DNA from: an uncultured Oscillospiraceae bacterium
Lineage (GTDB): Bacteria > Bacillota > Clostridia > Oscillospirales > Acutalibacteraceae
DNA length: 64,000 bases
Direction of reading: 5' to 3'
NCBI GenBank assembly: GCA_900549755.1
Contig: URPQ01000002.1
Location: 10,183 to 74,182, forward strand
The first letter of the stretch is position 1; each line of letters begins with the position of its first letter. The position numbers were made by a program, and so were the translations under genes. Positions 16,520-24,517 of this stretch are shown here, one piece after another. The notes under the pieces are model-generated. The model worked only from the letters and a program-made list of their open reading frames with translations, had not been told where the DNA came from and ran no database searches.

Positions 16520-17430
16520 CCTACAATACCGGTCCTTTCTATTCCCTCTGTAAAATATTTTTGCACCACTGCGTAAAAGCCTATCAGCGGCAGCGCGGTT
16601 ATAAGGCACGCCGCCGAAAGTATGGAATCGCTGAGCAGCTTTATATCCGAGCCTGTTGTAAGTCCCGACATATTTTGCAGTTGATTGCCAAGCGATGTTG
16701 AAACGCCCGTAAGCGCAATGGAAAGAGGAAAATTTTTATTGAGCAGCATACCCGTAAGCGAATAATCGTTGTAATACCAAACAACCGAAAACACCGTTAC
16801 CGTAAGTATTGCCGCGGAGACGTTGGGCACCATTATTTTTATAAAGGTTTCAAGCGGGTTGCAGCCGTCAATAAACGACGCTTCCTCAAGCTCCTTTGGC
16901 ATATTTATAAAATACTGCCTGAAAATAAATATATACAGTCCCGAGCGTATACCCGTTCCGAGCAGCGCCTGAACATAAAACTGCGCGTAGGTATCAAGCA
17001 GACCCATTGTTTTAAGATTTACATAGAGCGGTATCATATACGATTCCGTAGGAACTATGATATTGAAGATCAAAAGCCCGAACAGCAGATTTCGGAATTT
17101 AAACCTGAAACGCGCAAAGCCGTAAGCGATAAAAAGACACGAAACCACCTGAAAAATAACGCAGGGCAGCACAATAAGCAGCGTGTTTTTAAAGGACTCG
17201 CCGAATTTCAGCAGTTCAAGCGCCGTTTTAAAGCTGAAAAGGTTAAACCCACTCGGAATCCATACAACTGTCGGGTCAAGCGTATCATTTACGGATTTGA
17301 AGGAGTTTGAAAGCATAAACAGCACCGGATAAAGCATTACAAACCCCACGCCCACCAAAAACACGGCGCGCAAAATTGATTTCACAAGCCTTACGGAGCG
17401 TTTTTTTGAAAGTATTATCTTCTTGTTCAT
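16516..17430 (-). CDS. Carbohydrate ABC transporter permease (MalG type)
   Basis: A 304-residue inner-membrane protein with about six membrane helices and the cytoplasmic EAA loop (EEASFIDGCNPLETFIKIMVP), which contacts the ATPase. It has the C-terminal MalG-type organisation ending in a short basic tail. It starts 11 bases after the partner permease behind AAGGGG and is coupled to the next lipoprotein by a 4-base overlap. With the 17442 permease and the 13983 binding protein it forms one importer. Confidence 0.9.
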   Translation of the reverse strand: MNKKIILSKKRSVRLVKSILRAVFLVGVGFVMLYPVLFMLSNSFKSVNDTLDPTVVWIPSGFNLFSFKTALELLKFGESFKNTLLIVLPCVIFQVVSCLFIAYGFARFRFKFRNLLFGLLIFNIIVPTESYMIPLYVNLKTMGLLDTYAQFYVQALLGTGIRSGLYIFIFRQYFINMPKELEEASFIDGCNPLETFIKIMVPNVSAAILTVTVFSVVWYYNDYSLTGMLLNKNFPLSIALTGVSTSLGNQLQNMSGLTTGSDIKLLSDSILSAACLITALPLIGFYAVVQKYFTEGIERTGIVG

Positions 17431-17441
17431 TTCTACGCCCC

Positions 17442-18341
17442 TTAATTTCCCGAATAAACAACAAACCGCTTTGAAATAAGCTGTATCAAACCGATTATAA
17501 GCAGAATACAGAAAAAGTATATTACCCCTATGGTAGCGCTGTATGTGTAGTTATTATTTGTGTAATAGCTGCGCAGCAGCTGCATTACCTTATTATCGTA
17601 ATCGGTAAAGCCGTCTATCACTGTATATATAACCGAAACCAAAAGCGTAGGTGTAACGGTTGGAAAGGTTATCTTCCAAAACTTTTCCCAGGCGGTTGCG
17701 CCGTCCATTACCGCCGCCTCGTAAAACGAAGACGGGATATTGTTTATAGCCGAAAGCAGCAGTAATATCTGCACGCCGCTTTGCCAGGTTAAATCAAACA
17801 TACTGTTTATAATATCGGTAATCGATTTCGTAACCGCCTCGGGCAGTCCGAGCTCCGAAAAAACCGCCACCAGATCAGGAGCCTTAAACATATACCCCGG
17901 CGACATATCCGTAACGCCCGAGCCGCTCATCATAACCTTATCCTGTAATATACTGATTATTACGCCCGAGGCGATTATAACAGGAAAGAAAAATACGGTT
18001 CTTGCAAGACTTCTGCCTATAAACCTTTCCTTCAAAACCACGGCTATAAGCAGGCTGAACGCCGTTATCATAACCACGCGCGGAAAGACCGACGCCACAG
18101 ACCCCGTAAGATACTGAAGAAAGAAGGTATCCTTTGTGAAAAGGTAGGAATAATTGGAAAGCCCGGTAAAATCGGTTTTAAAGCCGTTTCCGCTGACAGT
18201 AAGGTTGCAAAAGGAATATATAACCGATTGCGCCATGGGAACGGCGAAAAACACCGTTATACCTACAATCCACGGAGCTATAAAAAGCCACGCCCAGCGT
18301 GCCTTCTGCTTTTCAAGCCCGCCGCCTTTATTGCTTTTCAT
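17442..18341 (-). CDS. Carbohydrate ABC transporter permease (MalF type)
   Basis: A 299-residue inner-membrane permease with an N-terminal helix starting at RWAWLFIAPWIVGI and the EAA loop EAAVMDGATAWEKFWKITFP. The second ATG (18341) is 7 bases from GGGGAGG and is preferred over the one at 18347, which would sit on the ribosome site. It directly follows the DUF5696 gene and partners the MalG-type permease downstream. Confidence 0.9.
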   Translation of the reverse strand: MKSNKGGGLEKQKARWAWLFIAPWIVGITVFFAVPMAQSVIYSFCNLTVSGNGFKTDFTGLSNYSYLFTKDTFFLQYLTGSVASVFPRVVMITAFSLLIAVVLKERFIGRSLARTVFFFPVIIASGVIISILQDKVMMSGSGVTDMSPGYMFKAPDLVAVFSELGLPEAVTKSITDIINSMFDLTWQSGVQILLLLSAINNIPSSFYEAAVMDGATAWEKFWKITFPTVTPTLLVSVIYTVIDGFTDYDNKVMQLLRSYYTNNNYTYSATIGVIYFFCILLIIGLIQLISKRFVVYSGN

Positions 18342-18343
18342 AA

Positions 18344-20599
18344 TCATTCCTCCCCCTTAAGACTCCACCCGATAGGTGAAAACCCCTTTGCCGGAACGGA
18401 TATACCGCTGTTTTCATACGGCGCATCGCCGTAATTTACATATACGCCCATACCGTTTTCAAAAATCGTTTCGGTAACATTGGGCGATAAACGCTTGTGC
18501 GAGACCATTTTCTTATCGGAAACGGCGGCAAAATACTCCGCCGAAATTTTATATTTGCTAAGCGCAGATACCTTGCAAAGCCCGAAATCTATATATGAGT
18601 ATTCATCGGCAAGCGTATCGGAAAGCTCTCCCGCGTTTTCAAAGCCAAAGGCGTATTTCAGCGCCGTTCCCGCCTCAAGCGCCTTTAAAAATGCGGTGTT
18701 TTCATCACTTTGACCGTTAATATCGGGCGATGTCAGGTAAACCGAACCGTGCAGCGCCATTGCGTAAAACGGAATTTCATACTGTGAAAACAAATAGCTG
18801 CCCGAATAAAGCGGCGTATCGGTTATGGCATAGGCTGAGGAAAAGCCGTAAGCGCAGGCGTTCGGAATTACTGTTTTCCCATTTTCCGAAAGTTTTTTAA
18901 GTGCCGCCGTCCATAATTTTTCGCTTTGTGCTCTGTCTGTCGCACGATCACCCAAATCGGAATATATCTTGTTCCCGAGCGCCCCCACGGAATAACCCGA
19001 AGCGTTAAATTTATTGAATTCCCCGCATACCGCATTTACTGCGCCTGTAATTCTTTCGGGGCTTAAAAGATATTTAAAGGGCGCTTTATCCGTTTTTTGA
19101 AAGGTGCTCATTTTATACCTGTAATCAATTACGGGTTCTTTGCGCACCGTTTGCGCGGACGCGGATTTTTTGGAATATCCGTGTTCGCTCTTAGGCATAT
19201 CGGTAAAATTCAGCCCCAAATACGCCTTTATGCCGAGCTTTTCGGCAGTGCTTAAAAAAGCGTTAAGCCCGCTTTTGCCGCCGAGAGCGCGCTCGGGCTT
19301 TAAATCGGCGGTAATTCCGCTTTCATCGGCATTTTTGTACCAATAAAGGTAATTAACCGAAAAATCCTCAACGCCGCCCTGCTTTAAGGCCTTTACCGTT
19401 TTTTCAGCCGCTTTAAAATCCGTAATCGGCATTACCCGCTTTACGGGCAGCCCCAAAACGCTTTGCTGCTTAACAGCCCCGCCTATAATATCAACAAAAA
19501 GCGCGCTGCCCTCCGCTTTCAGGGCTTTAAGCCCCTCTTCCTCGGCAAGGTAATTTCTGTAAGAAGCTGCCATACCGTTATAATCCGCCGAATCGCAGAC
19601 GCGGTACTCCACCGAAAACTTTTCTGCAGAGCAGGGCTTGCCTTCAAACATATTGACCTGGGTATTTTCAAAGGTTTTCTGGCTCACACTCACAAGAATA
19701 TTTTCCCTGTAAACATATTCCGCGCAAACGGTGGTATAGGGTCTTTTTGCCGTGCTGCCGTCGGCATTCACAACCGCCCTTGCCGCAGCGTTTGTAATAA
19801 TTGCGCAAAATGCGGCGTTGTTTCTTTTTACTCCGAACACGGGAAGATAAGCCTTTGATTGCGGCAATGTTCTTGTGTTTTGCTCCACAGCGCAATCCTC
19901 GCCGTAAATTCTCGCCGAATACCTTTGTTCCGAATAGCCGAAGGAGGATATTGCTCCGCAGCCGTCGGGAATAAACACATACCCGTCGTCGCTGTCAGCG
20001 CCGGCGGAAAATCCCGGCAGCAGCGTTACGGAAGTAAGCTTTACAAGATTGCTCTTTTCCTTTATTTGCGAAGAAATTATTTCCGCGCGAAAGCCGTAAT
20101 CGGTAACCGTAAGCTCAATCGGTATTAAAAAGCCCGCGCTTTCAAAATAAAATTCAATTCTTGCACCGTTTTTTATCCTTTTAACCGAAAATGTTTTCCT
20201 TTTAACGGCGGCGGACGTACTGTTTTGCTCGGAAATATTGGAGTCGCGGTCGGCGTATTTTATTTTAATCACGCTTGAAAGCTCCGAAACGGCTGCGGTT
20301 TTCAGTCCCTCAATGTCGTAGAGTCCGTCGGGAGCGCTTGAAAAAAGGGTGTCGTTTTTCTTGTCAAGCAATGTTACCGCCGCGTCAAGCGAGCTTACCG
20401 AAAGTCTGAAGCGGCCGTTTTCTGCGATAATATCCCCATCGTTTTCGGGTGAAAAATCAATCTGCGTCAGCTTTTCCGTAACCGTACCGCCGCTGTCGCT
20501 CGAACGTGAGGCAACCGATAAAAGAAGAATTATTCCGCCCACCGCACAAAACGAAAGCGCAAAACCGAGAATATTTTTTAAAAGTACCTTTCTTTTCAT
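18344..20599 (-). CDS. DUF5696-type secreted/membrane-anchored protein
   Basis: A 751-residue protein with one N-terminal membrane helix (about 10-30), the rest outside. An N-terminal beta-rich half resembles the sandwich of family GH31/GH36-like enzymes and a C-terminal half resembles a TIM barrel (YYW/NADESGI, AYLGLNFTD, SPERITGAVNAV regions). It matches what I know as DUF5696, a family that travels with sugar importers. Paralogue at 57326-59851 shares ending SHRxLSxxV and YVNYGDxxY. It starts behind GGGGGTG, 11 bases after the NHL/Yip1 gene. Enzymatic activity is unproven. Confidence 0.78.
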   Translation of the reverse strand: MKRKVLLKNILGFALSFCAVGGIILLLSVASRSSDSGGTVTEKLTQIDFSPENDGDIIAENGRFRLSVSSLDAAVTLLDKKNDTLFSSAPDGLYDIEGLKTAAVSELSSVIKIKYADRDSNISEQNSTSAAVKRKTFSVKRIKNGARIEFYFESAGFLIPIELTVTDYGFRAEIISSQIKEKSNLVKLTSVTLLPGFSAGADSDDGYVFIPDGCGAISSFGYSEQRYSARIYGEDCAVEQNTRTLPQSKAYLPVFGVKRNNAAFCAIITNAAARAVVNADGSTAKRPYTTVCAEYVYRENILVSVSQKTFENTQVNMFEGKPCSAEKFSVEYRVCDSADYNGMAASYRNYLAEEEGLKALKAEGSALFVDIIGGAVKQQSVLGLPVKRVMPITDFKAAEKTVKALKQGGVEDFSVNYLYWYKNADESGITADLKPERALGGKSGLNAFLSTAEKLGIKAYLGLNFTDMPKSEHGYSKKSASAQTVRKEPVIDYRYKMSTFQKTDKAPFKYLLSPERITGAVNAVCGEFNKFNASGYSVGALGNKIYSDLGDRATDRAQSEKLWTAALKKLSENGKTVIPNACAYGFSSAYAITDTPLYSGSYLFSQYEIPFYAMALHGSVYLTSPDINGQSDENTAFLKALEAGTALKYAFGFENAGELSDTLADEYSYIDFGLCKVSALSKYKISAEYFAAVSDKKMVSHKRLSPNVTETIFENGMGVYVNYGDAPYENSGISVPAKGFSPIGWSLKGEE

Positions 20600-20610
20600 A
20601 CAAACACCCC

Positions 20611-22698
20611 CTACGCCCTTATTTCGCTTATTACCATTGAAATAAAGCTCAAAAGCTGCGCGAACATACTGTACGCCACGGTGATAATAAGTATTAAAAG
20701 ATACATACCGAATACGCTGCCGAAAAGGACAAGCAGCGCCTTGCCGCCGCTGTACTCATGAACCTCTTTGTTGGAAACAAAAATGTGCACCGCCGTCCAT
20801 ATAAGACCGACCGACCTGATTATTCCGTAAAACGCCTGCTCTTTAAGCGAAAAAACGTTTGATGAAACCAAAAGCGTAACCTCGGTTATAATAAGCGGGA
20901 TAAGCGCGTATGAGGTAAATATTATTATTTCACCGAATTTACCCTTACCGTCCGCCAATGTGGAGACCGCCCAATTGCATATAACAAACAGCAGGAATAT
21001 TCCGAGAGTTTCGGCAAGTACGGCAAAAATATTGAACTGTCTGCCCGAATCGGGGTTATAGTGAAACGCCGTAAGCTGCGTGGATATAATACCTACCGCC
21101 GTAAATACGCATAGTATTACCGCCGCGCATATCCCGCTGCCCTGCTTTGTTTCTTTAAGTAGGGAATACCCCTTAAACGGGCTTTTAAGACAGTAAAACG
21201 GATAACTGCGTGCGCTTAATACGCGGTTGTATTCGTTTATAACCCGCCTTTCGCTTACCGTAAGCGCCGCAACAATACCGAGTAAGACCGCCGCAACCCC
21301 GATAACTAAGAACACAAAGCCCCTGCGCATTGCTTCGTCCCGCCGTGCGGCAAATGCGTTCGAGTAGTTTTGTCGACTGTTGCCTGTTTTGTAGTATTTC
21401 ATAGCGGCGGCATAATCGCCCGTGCGCTCGCGGATTTTTCCCATACCTATATTGGCAAGCTCGTAATATGCGTCCTGCTTTAATATGGCTTTCCAATGCT
21501 CTTCCGATTCTCCGTACAGCCCTTTATTGTAAAGCGAAAGCGCCGCTCTTACATTAAGCGCGAAATCGGTCGGTTCAAAAATATGCAGTCCGCCTATTCC
21601 GCTGTCAAGCACAATTATTTTGTCGCCGAGCGTATCAATCGCCACGGGCGATACAAACGTGCCCCTTCTGTTGCCCGCTCCGCCGAAGGCATAAAGCAGG
21701 TTGGTGCTGCCGTCATACTGAAAAAGGCGTTTTCGGGTTGAGTCAAGCAGTGTTATATAGCCCTCGCCGTCAACCGCTATATCGGAAAACGAGGTGGTTA
21801 TGTCAAGATTTGAAACACTGTCGAAATAGGTTTCCGAATCGCCGTAAAACGCCTCGTTGCCCTCGTCATCAAGCAATATATTCACACTGTTAGGGTTGAT
21901 TTTCCTTACCTGTCCGCCGCTGCTGCCCGTTCCCGATTTTACGGTGTAAACAAAATTTTCACGGTCAATATCAAACTGAACAAATGAAACCGGAACGCTT
22001 CTTTGCAGACCCGCCGCAGCGTCGCTTGAAAGTATGCGCCGCCAAATTCGGTTCATAATAACCTTTAAATTCACTTCGACCCGGTTGCTGCCGAAAAATC
22101 CTAAAAAGCTGCCGTCCGTATCATATTGCAGAGCGCCCGAATATGTATTGGCCGAAATTACATATACCACACCCGCGCTGTCTGCCAATACGTGGGTCGG
22201 TGCAAATTCAAAACCGCTTTCCACCTTATCGGCAGGCGGTGCAGAAATGACCGATGTGATATTACCGTTGTTATCCGCCGTATAAACCGCCGCGCCGCTT
22301 TTATCGGCAACATATATCTTATCGGACGCGGAAACAAAAATCCCCTCCGCACCGCTGAGGTCTACCCTGTTTCCGTTTCTTATAAGCCTAATATCTCTTT
22401 CAAACTCAAGGCTTGAGCTTAAAACCGCAATGCGGCTGTTGCCGCTGTCAAGAATATATATTTCGCCATTTTCCGAAACATAAATATCCTTAGGGTCATT
22501 AAGCTGCACCCCGCCGAAGCTTTTTTTGCCCGAAATCGGCGCATATGCCTTATACGGCTCGGGAACAGCCTGCGAAACACCCGATGAATCATAGGTATAG
22601 CTGAAAGAGGTCTCGCCGTCGGCAAAAACGCCGACAGACGTCCAAACGCCCATAAAAACGGCAATTATTAAAATTATCAGCGGTTTGACGCGTTTCAA
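20611..22698 (-). CDS. NHL beta-propeller / Yip1-domain membrane protein
   Basis: A 695-residue protein: signal peptide (about 1-26), an extracellular propeller of NHL-type repeats (about 60-360; for example NDPKDIYVSENGEIYILDSGNSRI), TPR-like helices (about 385-440), a membrane helix (about 445-465), a cytoplasmic linker, and a C-terminal multi-helix Yip1-like domain (about 500-690). TTG start behind GGAGGGG. It sits between the permease pair at 22716-24517 and DUF5696, and has a paralogue in the same context at 61615. Known bacterial function is lacking; a surface sensor or accessory to uptake is one possibility. Confidence 0.8.
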   Translation of the reverse strand: MKRVKPLIILIIAVFMGVWTSVGVFADGETSFSYTYDSSGVSQAVPEPYKAYAPISGKKSFGGVQLNDPKDIYVSENGEIYILDSGNSRIAVLSSSLEFERDIRLIRNGNRVDLSGAEGIFVSASDKIYVADKSGAAVYTADNNGNITSVISAPPADKVESGFEFAPTHVLADSAGVVYVISANTYSGALQYDTDGSFLGFFGSNRVEVNLKVIMNRIWRRILSSDAAAGLQRSVPVSFVQFDIDRENFVYTVKSGTGSSGGQVRKINPNSVNILLDDEGNEAFYGDSETYFDSVSNLDITTSFSDIAVDGEGYITLLDSTRKRLFQYDGSTNLLYAFGGAGNRRGTFVSPVAIDTLGDKIIVLDSGIGGLHIFEPTDFALNVRAALSLYNKGLYGESEEHWKAILKQDAYYELANIGMGKIRERTGDYAAAMKYYKTGNSRQNYSNAFAARRDEAMRRGFVFLVIGVAAVLLGIVAALTVSERRVINEYNRVLSARSYPFYCLKSPFKGYSLLKETKQGSGICAAVILCVFTAVGIISTQLTAFHYNPDSGRQFNIFAVLAETLGIFLLFVICNWAVSTLADGKGKFGEIIIFTSYALIPLIITEVTLLVSSNVFSLKEQAFYGIIRSVGLIWTAVHIFVSNKEVHEYSGGKALLVLFGSVFGMYLLILIITVAYSMFAQLLSFISMVISEIRA

Positions 22699-22715
22699 GA
22701 AAGTTCCCCTCCTCT

Positions 22716-23582
22716 TTATTTCATTCCCGAGCTTGACATTGTTTCTATTATGCGTGATTGCGACGCTATGAAAAGTATTATCGGCGGCAGCATAAGTAAG
22801 AGCGAAAGCGCCGAACCCGCTCCTGCACGGGCTGTACCGCCCGCCACAACCTGGCTTAAAAGCGAGGATACCATTTTTATCTTTTCATCATACACTAACT
22901 GCGACATCTGCGTAGCGCCTGTAGTGTTCCATATTGTCTGAAAAGAAAATATCATAACGGTAAGCCACGCCGGTTTAACGTTGGGCATTGCGATCTGCCA
23001 AAATATTCTAAGCTCGCCCGCACCGTCTATTCTTGCCGCTTCAAGCATAGCCTCGGGTATCTGCCCCATAAAATTCATCATAAGGTAAAGCCCCAGCGCC
23101 GATTGAACCGAGGGCAGTATATATGCCCAGTAGGTATTTATCATACCGAACCTCGACATAACGATATACTGCGGTATAAGCATTGCGGCGGAAGTAAAAA
23201 GCAATGACCATTTAACAATATTTGAAAAAAGATTTTTGCCCACAAAGCTGTGCTTCGCAAGCGGATACGCCGCCATACTTGAAAGCACCAAATGCCCAAC
23301 GGTTGCCGTTACGCTTATAAACACCGTATTGAAAACATACTTTGAAAGCGGCACCCAAAAGGTGTCGGCAAGAACGCCCACCTGAACAAAGTTATCGAGC
23401 GTGGGTCTTCTTACAAACAGGCGCGGCGGGAAAATATATATTTCGTCAAGCGGCTTAAATGCCGCACTCACCGCATAAATCGTAGGCAAAAGCATAAATA
23501 ACGCACCGGCGAAAAGAAAAATGAATATAACCGCCGTGCCGCCGAATGAACGGTTAAGCCGCTTATGAAAACGCTTTTTCAC
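22716..23582 (-). CDS. Carbohydrate ABC transporter permease (MalG type)
   Basis: A 288-residue inner-membrane permease with about six helices and the EAA loop EAARIDGAGELRIFWQIAMP. GTG start behind GGGGGAG. It ends in a SSGMK tail that is almost identical to that of the permease cut by the right window edge, so the two are close relatives. With the 23603 permease and the 950-residue binding protein it forms the second importer of this locus. Confidence 0.9.
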   Translation of the reverse strand: MKKRFHKRLNRSFGGTAVIFIFLFAGALFMLLPTIYAVSAAFKPLDEIYIFPPRLFVRRPTLDNFVQVGVLADTFWVPLSKYVFNTVFISVTATVGHLVLSSMAAYPLAKHSFVGKNLFSNIVKWSLLFTSAAMLIPQYIVMSRFGMINTYWAYILPSVQSALGLYLMMNFMGQIPEAMLEAARIDGAGELRIFWQIAMPNVKPAWLTVMIFSFQTIWNTTGATQMSQLVYDEKIKMVSSLLSQVVAGGTARAGAGSALSLLLMLPPIILFIASQSRIIETMSSSGMK

Positions 23583-23602
23583 TGAATGTTTTCACTCCCC
23601 CG

Positions 23603-24517
23603 TTACCGACCTATACGTCGGATAATATGCGATACCACAAAATTTGTAAACATCATCATAACAAACAGAAACACCGCGATAGCCGACGCATATCCCATTT
23701 CAAAACGGACCGTTCCCACATCGAGCATATATGTAAGCAGTGTGTCCGCGCTGTATTGCGTTGTGGGAAAGCCCGCAAGCGACTGCACAAGCGCGCCCAC
23801 ACCGAAGCAAGCCGCTATCTGCATTACCGCGCTGAAAAGCAGCTGCGGTGCCATTGAGGGCAGCGTAATATACCAAAGCTCCTGCCAGCGGTTTTTTATA
23901 CCGTCTATTCCGCCCGCCTCCGCAAGGCTTTTATCCATGCTCTGAAAGCCGGCTATGAACGTAAGAAAGCCCACGCCGAAGCTTGCCCAAAGCTGAACCG
24001 TTATAAGCGCGCCGAGCATTGTTTTTGGGTCGCTCAGCCACTGCTGCGGCTCGGAAATTACGCCAAGCTGCATAAGCACGCTGTTGGCTATGCCGTATTG
24101 GTCGCCCGAAAGTATCATAGCCCATATGGCGTAAAGATTTCCGCAAAGCGCCGGCGCGTAAAAGCAAAAGGTCATAACCGTTCTGACGGCTCTGCCCATT
24201 TCATTTATCAGCCACGCCGAAACAAATGAAATAAGATAGCTGAGAGGCCCTGTTATAATTGCGAAAACAAGCGTGTTTTTTAAAACCTGCGGGAAAATCT
24301 CGTCATCCAAAAACAGTCTTTCGTAATTTAAAAAACCCGTAAATTTCGGCGGTTCAAGCATATTGAAATAGGTGAACGAAAGGCAAATTGCCGCAATAAC
24401 CGGAATTACCGTAAGTAAAATGAATACGATCATATACGGAGCCATCATAGCATAGCTCACCGCACTCTTTTTAAGACGGGACGCAAGCCCGTATTCTTTA
24501 CGTTTCACAAATTTCAC
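23603..24517 (-). CDS. Carbohydrate ABC transporter permease (MalF type)
   Basis: A 304-residue inner-membrane permease; first helix begins at MMAPYMIVFILLTVIPV, with a degenerate EAA loop AEAGGIDGIKNRWQELWYITLP. The GTG start overlaps the stop codon of the large binding protein gene by 4 bases, so translation is coupled. Confidence 0.9.
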   Translation of the reverse strand: MKFVKRKEYGLASRLKKSAVSYAMMAPYMIVFILLTVIPVIAAICLSFTYFNMLEPPKFTGFLNYERLFLDDEIFPQVLKNTLVFAIITGPLSYLISFVSAWLINEMGRAVRTVMTFCFYAPALCGNLYAIWAMILSGDQYGIANSVLMQLGVISEPQQWLSDPKTMLGALITVQLWASFGVGFLTFIAGFQSMDKSLAEAGGIDGIKNRWQELWYITLPSMAPQLLFSAVMQIAACFGVGALVQSLAGFPTTQYSADTLLTYMLDVGTVRFEMGYASAIAVFLFVMMMFTNFVVSHIIRRIGR